Source: Piromyces finnis
Lineage: Eukaryota; Neocallimastigomycota; Neocallimastigomycetes; Neocallimastigales; Neocallimastigaceae
DNA length: 64,000 bases
Assembly: GCA_002104945.1 (NCBI GenBank)
Contig: MCFH01000003.1
Location: forward strand, 310,001 to 374,000
Direction of reading: 5' to 3'
The notes beneath the pieces were generated by a model, which did not search any database, was not told the origin of the DNA, and saw only the letters and a list, made by a program, of their open reading frames with translations. The translations under genes were made by a program, and so were the position numbers. Positions 1 to 12,110 of the stretch are shown here, in pieces (position 1 is the first letter of the stretch; every line of letters begins with the position of its first letter).

Positions 1-3000
1 GTAACCCGTAGGATTAAGTTTTATTAAAAAAAAAAAATTATAAAAGATAATTTTTATTTATTTATTTATTTATTTATAATTTATATAAAATAGCAGTAGT
101 TATTAGTAACAGTAGTAGTAATTATGTATTGAAAAGAAAATAATTATTATCAATAAACACTATCGTATTTATTACAAATAAATAAAGTTAAAAAAAAAAA
201 AGAAGCGTATCTTTATTAGCATAATATACATTAAATATTTTTTTTTAATAGAATTTTGATGATGATGACCAAGGGACTAGATAAATATAGAAATACTTTT
301 ATTATTATAAATTGCTCTTTATATTTTTTTAACAGAATATTAATTTTTCGATTTTATGGATTCATTATCTATTTAGCCATATTGTTTGAATATTAACAAT
401 GATATCAAAGGTATATCATTAATAAAAAATAAATAAATAATACTCTGTAAAAAAAATAAAGAGTAGAAAGTATTCCTTTTTTTAAAAAAAATGAATCTAA
501 TAAAAAGTTTTAAATTGTTTAGAGTAAATTTTTATACTTTTATATTTATTAAGATAATAAGAATTGGTTTAGGAATAGATAAAATTATCATTAATATATA
601 TATACATAAAATGAAAATAAAAAAAAAAAAGATTAAATATTTTAAAAAGGGATAAGTTTATTCTATTAAAGTATTATTTCAATTTTGGTAGGTTCAATTA
701 ATATTATAATCTTTTTCTTCTTTATATTTATGATTTATTTAGATGCATTTATTCAATTCTATTATGAAAATTTACTTTTTTTAACTTTAATTAAAAGAAA
801 AGAAAAAAGCTTTTTTTTTTTTTTTTACCATGACTCTTTTTCATTTTTAGGTTGCACAGGTTTTTTTTTAAATTTCATTCTCCATCTTATTTTACCAACA
901 TTTTTTAGTGTGACACATGTAAAAATTAATTTGAAAAAGGTTACACTAACATTTCCATAAAAGGTAAATTAAATACATATTTTAATGTACATTTTAATAT
1001 TAAAAGGATTAGGTATTAATAGATTTCTTCCATCACACACTTTTCTTTATCAATAGAAAAAATAAAGTTATCAATTTTAAATTAAAATGTGGAACGGAAA
1101 TTTTACCATTTTTAATTCTTTATAAATTTAATATAATTTTTCTATTGCTTTGTTACACATGATAAGAGAAACCAATCAAAATTTAAAATGAAAGATTTTT
1201 AAACATTTTCATTTTTTATTAAATTAAAAACTCATCATCATCATGGAAATGGAAAAATAAAAAATCTTCTTTAAATGGCCATAGAAACAAATGAATAAAT
1301 CATATATAAATCATATATATCATGTGATTATTAATGAATATTTTTCATAGATTTAAACCTTGAAAATTTTATGTTTTAGATCAATTTAAAATTTTATTGG
1401 CTATTTCTATTGATGATTTATTTTAATACTTGTGACTTTTTTTGATAATAAAAAAGTGGAGAAATATTAAAAAATAAATGATTTTTTTAAAGGCATCTTT
1501 AGAGAATAAACTTTTCTCTAATGCACTTTTTTTCTTTTATTTCTTTAAAATATTGTTTTAGAATTTTGATTAGAATTATAAAGTGTTATTGTATGGAATG
1601 ATTTTTTTAAAGTAATAATAATAACGACATTATGGAAGTAATAATCCCAAATTAAATTTAATTAAAATAAAATTGAAAAAAAAAAAAATATTGATACAAA
1701 ATGGTGGATTAAAATTTGGTAGCTAGGCAATAAAAATTCTGGCAATAAAATTGAATTCTTCTGACTCTTTGAATGAAAATTAAAGAAAAAAAAAAGTTCT
1801 CATTCTTTTACAAAGTCCTTTTATTTATTAAATAAAAATAAATATTCAAAGTTTAAAAAAGAAAAAATAGTTTTTTAAAATATGCTTAGCCAAAAAAAAT
1901 TATTAGAATTTGGCTTGATGATTTGAATTGTGGCGCATTTTGTCGGATAATTAATTTAATAGTGGTAAAAAAAATTTATAAAAAAATTTTTCCCCATCAA
2001 GGTCTCTAATGGTATAATTATTAAAGCAACATCTAGACACCTTTAAGAAGAAAAAAGGTGTTGGAATAAGAAAGGGAGGAGGAAAGTGATTTTCGCATAA
2101 TAAATTTACTAAATTATTAAAAGAGAAGTAAAAGAAAAATTATTTTTACATAGTTACATTAATAATGTATGTTTTATATTATATGCAAACATATATGCAA
2201 CATCACCTTTAATAAAACTGAAATAAAAAAAAAAAAGTACCATTATTCTATTCCCATGGTGACTTTTGTAGTAATTTATATGTATTTACTTTTTTTTTTT
2301 TTGTCCATTGAGACATAATTTGTCTGAAACATAAAAATAAAAAATAAAAATAATAAAGCCATTAACTTAAATCTACTTTAATCAACTTAACCATATCAAG
2401 ATATTATTCTTTATTTACCTTTAAATGAATGAAAAAAAAAAGACTTTTAAATTTTGGATTTTGTATCTCTATTATCACAATAATAAAAAGGCATATTCTT
2501 TTTTTTTTTCAAAAAAAAATAACAATAAATTGGTTTTTTAAATTTCATATGGAATAATGCTTTTTCATATTTATTCCTAAAAATAGAATAATATTAAATA
2601 TTTTAATATTTCTTTTTTTTTTTTTATTCAAATTACCTTTTCTGCTTCATTTTTAAAGGAAATCGTTGTAACTGCAATCTGCCATTTTCTTATTCCTGAT
2701 TATTTACTTTTTTCTCTATTTTATTTTGCACGCTTTTTCTATTCTTTCTTCTTTTAGAAAAAAAAGATTTAAAATGAAATATTTATTTTTAATAAAATTG
2801 TCTATATTAAATTAGAAAATAAATAAAACCCATTTAAAATCACCTTCAATAATACAATACAATATATAATGAATATATAAAAACTATATATATTTTTATA
2901 TGCAAATTTGTATGAATAATATATGGATAGTTTATGTAATACAAATTTGATTTACAATCATTTCTATGGATTCAATAGATCTATATATATTATAAATATT

Positions 3001-3773
3001 ATTTTATATATTATATATATATTAAATTATAATCAAATAATATAATTCTTTATATTTTTTACTTAATCTCTAAAAGCTAATATATTAAATATTGGTTTTA
3101 TGTTTGTTTTTATCATTTTATTATTTATATATTGAAAGATCCTATATATTAATAATATATTATTATATTTGAAATAAATAATAATTATCCTTTTATTATT
3201 ATAATTATTATTATTTGATGATTATGATTATTATAATTAATAATAATAATTAATAGTTATATCATCATTAATGGATGTAGCGGAAAAGTATAAAATACAA
3301 AAAATTTCTTTTTTTTTTTTTTAATTTTTATCGTTATTTATTTAAATTATTTTAAAAGGTAAGCATGAATAGATTGAATAAAATTAAAAGAAAAAAAGGT
3401 GAAATGGGATGTTAAAATGGGAAGAGTTTAGACAAAGAAAATGTATTAATAAAATAAAAATAAATATATTTATATATATGGATGATTGATATAAATTGAT
3501 TTTTATCTCTTTTTTTTTTATTTCTTTTTTTAAAAAAAAAAGAGATAAAAATAATAAATGATATAAAAAAGAAAAGACGATAGGAATAGTTAATATTTTT
3601 TAAATAAAAAGAATTATAATTATTTATATTTATAGGAAAAAAAGAAATAAATAAAACTTGTTATTTATATATATATATTCATCGATATTTATAAATTTAA
3701 ATATTAATCAATTCTATTTATTTATATATAATTATTTATAATATAAATATAACTAGAATAAATATTATACAAG
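1..3773. other. AT-rich intergenic region, no gene recognised
   Basis: This stretch is dominated by A/T runs and short TA-rich tracts. The only sizeable reading frame (685-960, +) is composed of Phe/Ile/Lys from T and A runs and has no recognisable domain, so it is not called. A perfect inverted repeat near 3500-3551 is listed separately. The last few hundred bases should hold the promoter and 5' leader of the aminotransferase, but I see no distinct motif there. Confidence 0.7.
3500..3551. repeat. Perfect 20-bp inverted repeat (hairpin) upstream of the aminotransferase
   Basis: Positions 3500-3519 and 3532-3551 are exact reverse complements: an arm of five T, ATCTC and ten T pairs with ten A, GAGAT and five A. 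The loop is 12 nt. Flanking bases extend the pairing imperfectly. It lies about 220 bp before the start codon, so it could be transcribed in the leader or act as a cruciform. No function is claimed. Confidence 0.75.
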
Positions 3774-4984
3774 ATGACTAAGTTAGGTAAAGATAAAAAA
3801 CACTATTGATCATATTTTTTTTTTATATAAAATTTTAAGTACTAACTATTTTCTTGTATAAATATAATTTTATATAAAAAAAATTAGATGTTAATGCTCC
3901 AAATTTCAACTGGGGTGAATTAGGTTTCGCTTACCGTCAAACCAACGCTCACATTATTTTCAAGAGTAAGGGTGGTAAATGGGACAATGGTGAACTCGTC
4001 ACTGAACCATTCCTTCAAATGCACATTGCTGCTACTGCTCTTCACTACGGTCAAACCTGTTTCGAAGGTTTAAAGGCCTTCAGAATGAAGGATGGTAAGG
4101 TTAGAGTTTTCAGACCACAAGCTAACGCTGAACGTATCATCCAAAGTTGTGAATACTGTATGATGACCCCACCATCCGTTGAAATGTTCTTAGATGGTGT
4201 TAAACGTGTTATCAAGGCCAACATTGAATACGTTCCACCATACGGTTCTGGTGCTTCCTTATACATTAGACCAGTTATGTTCGGTATTGAATCTAAGGTC
4301 GGTCTTTCTTCCTCTGATGAATATGCTTTTGTCATTTTCGTTACTCCAGTTAGTGATTACTACAAGGGTGGTATGTCTAACCCAGTTAAGTCTTTAATTA
4401 TGGCTGAAACTGATAGAGCTGCTCCATTCGGTACTGGTCACATTAAGATTGGTGGTAACTACGTTGCTACTGTCAGATCTTCTTACCTTGCTAAGAAGCG
4501 TGGATACCCAGTTCTTCTTTTCCTTGATTCTGCTACTAGAACTTACATTGAAGAATTCGCCACTTCTAACTTCTTCGCTCTTACTCCAGCTGATGCTAAC
4601 GGTAAGCGTGCTTACGTTACTCCAAAGTCCCACTCTATTCTTAACTCTGTTACCAACATGAGTTTAGAAATCTGTGCTAAGGAACTCTTAGGTTGGGATG
4701 TTGAAAGAAGAAGAATTGCTTACTCTGAAGTTGAAGAAGGTAAATTCGATGAAATCGCTGCCTGTGGTACTGCTGTCGTTATTACCCCAGTTGGTGAAAT
4801 CGATCACGAAGTTGTTAAGGAAGATGGTTCCGTTGTTGTCAACAAGCACGTTGTTGGTGATGGTGTTACTGTTGGTGAAGGTCTTAAGAAGTTATACAAC
4901 ACTTTAGTTGACATTCAAAATGGTGAAAGAGAAGATCCATTCCAATGGATGTGGCCAGCTAACGGTATTGAAGAAGAAAACTAA
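3774..4984 (+). CDS. Branched-chain amino acid aminotransferase, PLP fold type IV, bacterial-like
   Basis: This enzyme moves the amino group between Leu, Ile or Val and 2-oxoglutarate using pyridoxal phosphate. Exons are 3774-3786 and 3888-4984, giving 369 aa; the 101-bp intron starts after four codons. Visible family motifs are ALHYGQTCFEGLKAF, PPYGSGASLYIRP, HIKIGGNY with the PLP-binding Lys at about residue 191, YIEEFATSNFF, YVTPKSHSIL and ACGTAVVITP. No targeting peptide is apparent, so a cytosolic location is inferred. From memory these motifs resemble aminotransferases of Bacteroidetes more than yeast Bat1/Bat2, which suggests horizontal transfer. Codon use is unlike most of the window, favouring C-ending and AAG codons, as expected of a highly expressed gene. 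The protein family is secure; its origin is inference. Confidence 0.93.
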
Positions 4985-5482
4985 ATTTCTCTTTAAAAAA
5001 ATTCCATCCCTATCAAAATATATAAAAAAAACATTCTAGCTTTTAAATTTAACAATAGAATATAAGAAAGAATAATCTTTTAAAATAATTTTTTTAAGAA
5101 AAAAGCTATTAAATTATTTTTTTTTTGAAGAAAACGAAAAAAAAATATTATGTAAATTAAGAAAAATAACCTCGAAAATCAATCAAAAAAAAAAAAAAAA
5201 CGAATAGTGAATTATTTAATATTACTTCAAATTATAAAAATGAAAATTTTTAATTAATGTTATATAAATTACCCAAAGTATTTTATTCCATAATAGAATT
5301 CAATTTTTTTTTTAAAAAAAAAATAGTAAATAAAAAATAAAACAATTTACACATTTTAAAAATTAAACATTTCAAAGGTATTTTAAAAAAAAGGAATTTC
5401 AATTTTATTTTTTAAAGAAATATTTAAAAAAGTTTATTTGCATGGTGTTAGGTATTGTTTTTGCTAATGAGTAAGGAATAAT

Positions 5483-5525
<43 letters not shown>

Positions 5526-5691
5526 GGTATTTCTTTTAAAATATTTTAAAAGTATGGTATATTGTAGAATTTTTTTTTTTTTTTTACATTTATGAACTTT
5601 TAAAAAAGAAATAAAATAAGCTTATTATAATGAAAAAATGCATGAAATAAGAAAAATAAATAAATAAAAAAAAAAAAAAAATTAAAAATTA
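4985..5691. other. Intergenic region between two convergent genes
   Basis: This AT-rich spacer lies between the ends of the aminotransferase (+) and the carboxypeptidase (-). It holds a poly(T) run of roughly 35 nt at about 5487-5522, a T/A paired run at about 5304-5323 and no gene. It must contain both 3' ends, but no clear terminator motif stands out. Confidence 0.7.
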
Positions 5692-7236
5692 TTAATTGAT
5701 ATTTGTAACAGTTGAATTACTTATAAAATCAAATGAAGAATTGATAGTAGATGATGATGTTGGTGAAGAATTTGATATTGAATTATCTTGTGGTAGAGTA
5801 ACATTTTTCTTTTTTGATTCAAATAAATTATAAAATTGATATATTGATTTTACAAAAGATACTCCGATATGTTTTAAATGTTTGGGATGATAATGTTCTT
5901 GCTAAAGAATAAAAGTATATTTATTATAATTTTAATAAAATAATAGAGTAAAAAGAAAAAAAATTGTGTGTATTTTTTAATCTCTTTTATTACCTTATTT
6001 AATTTATTTTCATAACCAGCAAAACTACATTCTAATGTATAACTATAATTCGTTTTCATTTCTTTATAACCTACAACTCTTGCGGTTGATTTTTTATAAT
6101 CTTCAATAACATATTTACAAGAATCAATATCAAAATAATTTGAATGATTATTCATTTGATTTGGGAAAGTCTTTTATTTATTTTTTTTTTTTTTAAAAAA
6201 AAAAAAAGTTAATGATCATTGATATTATTTGAAATAATAGATCTATTCATTTTATGATTTATTGTATCTTAATCTTTTTATTTTTTATTTTTTTATTTTT
6301 TTTAAAATGTAGGTTTACCTTTTCAGTGATATCTCCTAATATCTCTGATTTATCTAGTTCACATCCATATAAAAATACATTTTTTTTTCTAGAATGACCA
6401 TGAAAATCACAATAAAGCTAAATATTATTAATAATTAATTAATATACATGTATATATACACATTGATTTTTAATATGAATGTAATGAAAAAGGTGTTTAG
6501 ACGGTTGAGGTCTATTTATTCTTACCAAAACTTTTGAACCAAGACCTTTTTTATCATCAATAATATAATTCCATAAAGATTTTGTCCAATATATAGTTGG
6601 TGACATTTTAGATGAAACCTTATTTTCTGACCATTGTCGATTAAGATCTAAACCAGCAAGATTACATCTTTGACTATTTAATATAAAACATTTTCATTTA
6701 TTTAATAATTTAAATAGGTCTTTAATATATATTATTTATTGTAATTTATATGATGTATGTATATTTGAAATATGAATTACTAACCTTCCTAAAATAACAC
6801 CATCCTATTGCAGTAAAATCAATAGTCATTATAATAATGAAAATAAATAATTAATAATGTATTTAACAAATAATTGTAATATAGTTTAATTTTATATATA
6901 TAAACTATAGTATAAAAAAAAAATTTTTTTTTTTTTTTTTTTTTTTTTTGAATATAATACATACAGGGTTTAACATTGGAACAATTTTGAAAATAACATT
7001 ATGCCTTAAAAATACAGCTTTTGGATGAGAACTTACCAGGAAATCAATTAAACCTTCTATAATGAAACTGGAATTTGATTCTCCAGGATGAACTCTTCCC
7101 GTTAATAAAACATAGGGTTTGTCTACCTTTTTATTATCTATATATACATAGAATATATATATTGTTATAAATACTGAATTGAACTATCATTTTGATTATA
7201 TAAAGAAAAAAAAATTTTTTTTTTTTTTTTTTTTGA

Positions 7237-7289
<53 letters not shown>

Positions 7290-8618
7290 TTAAATGACTT
7301 ACCAAAATCTGTAATGGTTAATAAATCACAATCATTACCCATGATGGTTTGACATAAGGTTTGACGAATTAAAATGTTTTTAGGTATTTCATTAGTTAAA
7401 CTTTTTAAATATCTCTATTGTAATTATTATGTTTTATAACAACAACGAATAAGAGTATAAATATATTAATATATTTATTTAAAGAATTATCGGTTTTTGT
7501 TAAATTATATTTAAAATTTACCTGTAAATCAGAATAGGTATATGGATAATGATATGAAAAATATACACAATCATTTTCATAAGGGGTATACGCAGTAAAG
7601 GATAAAGTAGAATAGTATATTGTTGTCATTTCTAAAAAAAAAAAATCATTATTATTATTTAAATTAAAATAAATATTACTATTTATTTATTACCATTCAA
7701 TATGAATGATAATATATATATTTGTTTGTTTTTTTTTTTTACCTTTTTCTAATTCATTTGTAGTTTCTTCCGATACAGCATTTATACATTCATTAGTATC
7801 ATGAGTAGTACTATCATCTTTTTCTGTTATTTTATCAGATTTAATCATATTTTCATTTTTATTCTTTTTATTTTTTGTATAATCATCATTATCTGTATTA
7901 TCTTCATCATCGTCGTCGTCATCGTCGTCATCGTCGTTGTCATCATCATCATCATATACTATATCTGATTCATAATTATTTTCATTTTCTGCATTCTTCT
8001 CATTATCTTCAATCTCTTTTTCAATTGAATTAATATCATTTTCAAGATCATTTTCAAGATCATTCTCATTTTCGTTTTCATGATCTACCACACTATTATT
8101 TATTATAATGTCATTTTCATTTTCATTTTCATTTTCATTTTCATTCTCATTCATATCAAGATCATTATTGTCATTTTCATTCTCATTCTCATCATTATCA
8201 ATATCTTCGAATAAATTATCTTTCTTTTGCTCCTCATTATTTATATCATTGATAATTATATTATCTTCTTCTTCCTCTTCTTTATTATTATTTTTATTAG
8301 TATTCATTGAATCTTTACTTTCGGAGGTAACATTGGAATTATTGTTTGATTTAGATTCTTCTTCATCCATCTTTGTTTTACTACCTATAAAATATAATCG
8401 GAATATTTAATTTTTAATTATTATCATTGAATACATGTAAAAATGAAATAAATTAATCTATAATGCAATATTACTATTATTTTTATTTTTAGATAATTTC
8501 CGTTTTCCTTTAGTTCTAATATAATTGTTTTTATAGTATTCTATATGACTTCCACTTCTTTTCCATATTTTTTCTTTTGTTGAATATTGAAGTGGTAACA
8601 TTCCTATATTCATCATTT

Positions 8619-8664
<46 letters not shown>

Positions 8665-8945
8665 CGTTATTATTTAATTACTTTTATTTTACTAGATAAT
8701 TAAAAAAAAGGGAAAATCATTAATTCTATAATAATTAAATGTTAATATTAATTTACCTGATTTGAATTGACTATAATATTGTCAAATAATAATAAGATAT
8801 TATAATTTAGTATAAAGAGGAAAAATGCTAATATTTTTATATTTATAAGAAAAATAAAGAGAAAAAGAATATTTTACCTATACATTTTAGTCATATTAAT
8901 GATATTAAATCTATACATAACATTTGGTACCATTTTTCTTATTAT

Positions 8946-8980
<35 letters not shown>

Positions 8981-9141
8981 ATTATTAATATAAAACCTTT
9001 TTTTTTTAAAAAAAATTTCTATTATTAATTATATTAATAGATACATACGATACTGAAAAATAGAACCATTGATTATGTTGTCCTCGTTCAACATTAATAT
9101 CAGATTGTAAATACAAATCATATTCATTATCTAAAACCTAA

Positions 9142-9172
<31 letters not shown>

Positions 9173-12053
9173 GGAATAAACTTGTCAATATTTACTTACT
9201 AATATATATTGAATAAATCTATATGGGTTACCTTTACTGCAAGTTCAAGATTACCACTTTCAAAATTGGAATCAAATTTTAATATACTTTATAATACATA
9301 CATACATTAATATATATATATTTATTAAATATTTGATATTTTTTTATGGGTTGTATAATAAATTATTTAATAGGATTATTTATGAAAATTTATAATTCAT
9401 TATTTTTTATTACTTTGGATCGGATAAAAAGGATTTTGCAACAGATTCATTACACTTATCATATACTAAAATGTTCATAGGATGCTTTTCTTGAGAAATA
9501 TATTTATTAATTTCATTTAATAATATATATCGTATTGAACTAGCATTTTTTTTGATAAGAGGTTCACTAATATCATATACTGTATTTCCTAAAGTTTTTA
9601 TAATGGTATTCGATGTTATATTAGTATTGGAATTGAAACCAGATATTGATGAAGTTTGACCATTATTATTATCATTACTATTTTTTTTTAATATCATTTA
9701 ATAAATATTTAATATAATAGAAATAGATAATATAAAATAAGTTATAGATTAATAAATTTAAAAAAAAAATTGAAATAAAATGAAAATTTTGATAAAGCTT
9801 TTTTTTTTATTATTATTATAATTTTTTTTTAAAAATATAATACTTTAAATAATTTTCTTCTAGAGGATAAATTTCTGGGAAATATTGAGATAAATTTTTT
9901 TTATCAATAATATAAGTTTCTTCTTTACTTTCCATTTCTTTATGAAGTGTATATAACGAAGATATATTTTCATTTATTTGAATTAAACTATTATAGAGAT
10001 ATGGATTTTTGGCTATATTATAAATATTATTAAAACTGTTATTTTCATTATTTTGTAAATTGTTATGGTCATTACTATGACTATCGTTTGAATTTTCGTT
10101 ATTATTATTATTAATAGTCGTTGTAGTATTAATAGTGGTGTTGGAACCATTTTTAGATGATGATAGTGATCTTATATTCATATCCTTATCTATAGATTTT
10201 AATTTCAATTTAGAAACATTATAATATTTCCAACTTTTTAATAATGAATTATATGGTAATGATGTTTTTGGTAGACAGCTTCGGGTAATATCTATCATCA
10301 TAAGGTATAATTCAATAATTTTCTTTTTATTTTTATTATTTTCAATTAGGTTACCAGAAGGTAAACTTTTAGTTTTGTGATGAAATAGTTTCATTCCATT
10401 TGATTCTAAAAATGATTGCTTTCCTTTTTCTTTTATATATATTATATAAAAAATAAATATTTAATTATTTAAAAATTTATTACATAAATATATATATATA
10501 TATATTAAAAATAACATATTTATATATTAGAAAGGAGTATGGGGAGAAGACATTTACCATCAAGAATTAAACATTTTATTATTTTTAATAATGATTTTTG
10601 ATTTGCAATATCTTTTTCCATTGAAAATATTTTCAATATATGATTCATCGAATAAATGGATAATATTTTTTTCTATATTTTTCTAATTAATATTAAATAT
10701 ATATATATAGTTTTTTATTTTTTTAGCTAAACTTTTTAAAACTTTCAAAAATTTATAGTAATAATCTATAGTAATTGATGGATATTAAGATTTACAAAAA
10801 ATAAATAAATATATTTACTTTGAAAAACAAAACATTGAAGTAAATTCAAAAGACAAGCATTTCTTGTTTTTGAAAATTTGGTCCATTTTTGAAAATAGAG
10901 TTTATGAATATGTAATATATTTGTTGAATTCAATAATTCAATAACGTTATTCACTAGAAAACCAAAATTGAATGAATAGATAGGATGTTAATGTTTATAT
11001 TGGTATAATAACATAGATTTATATTATACTTTTTTTTTTAAAAAAAATATATATATATATCATCAAATAAAAATTTTTTATTATTCTTTTTTTTTTTTTT
11101 TTTTTTTTAAATACCATTTTTAGACATTGCATTTAAAAAATAGAAACATTGGATAACTTTCTTATCTTGATTTAAATTACTCCATAAAAATATTAAACTT
11201 ACTATAATAGGTAAACAATTTTTAATTCTTAATTATTTACAGAGAAATGTTAATAAGGGTAATTATATATATATAAATTATATTAGGTTTTTATATAATA
11301 ATAATAATTATCTATATTACCTTGAAGAACAATGAATTCTTTTTTCTTTTATAGAAATATAAAAAATAAATATCATTATAATTTTATTAATTCATTAATG
11401 AAATGTAAAAATTATCAATATATTTTAAAATTATATACTTTATATATAATTATAAAAAAAATGTATTCTTTAGATTGATAAAACTATTTACCTATAGTAG
11501 ATAGTAATAAAAGTGTTTCAATGGAAATATGAAGAATACAATATAATACTTTTTGTGAACTTTTTTGTATGGGTATAAAGGAGTTAGAAGTATTTATTTT
11601 TGATATTTTATATTCATCATTTAATTTGAGTAAAACTTTCAAAATTTTATTTGTTAAATTCAATTTTGATAAATAGGCAAGACTTTGAGAAGATATACGA
11701 GCAAAATTAAATACAATTTTAAAAACATTATAATAATCATTTAAATCCTTAATAATCTATTATTTATAATTAAAAAAAAAAAAAAAAAAGAAAAAAAATG
11801 TATATTAAATTTCTGGTGTTATCATTTTTTTAAGTATCAACTTTTTTTTTTCCAAATATATTTACATTAAAACTATTAACAATTGAATCAATATTTGTGT
11901 TACTTTTTGAGGTTAATGAAGTAAATAATGTGATAGCTGAGATTAATAACGTATTTAATATTGATAATTATATAAATTTTAATAATTATATAAATTTTAT
12001 ATAAATAATATATAAAATTGGTATATGAAATATTTATATAATATAAAAATATA

Positions 12054-12110
<57 letters not shown>

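Noticed and set aside
685-960. 91-codon plus-strand frame
   Set aside because: Mostly Phe, Ile, Leu and Lys from T and A runs, with no domain and no splice or start context; chance frame.
8108-8410. Plus-strand Ser/Phe-rich frame
   Set aside because: Antisense shadow of the acidic exon of the carboxypeptidase.
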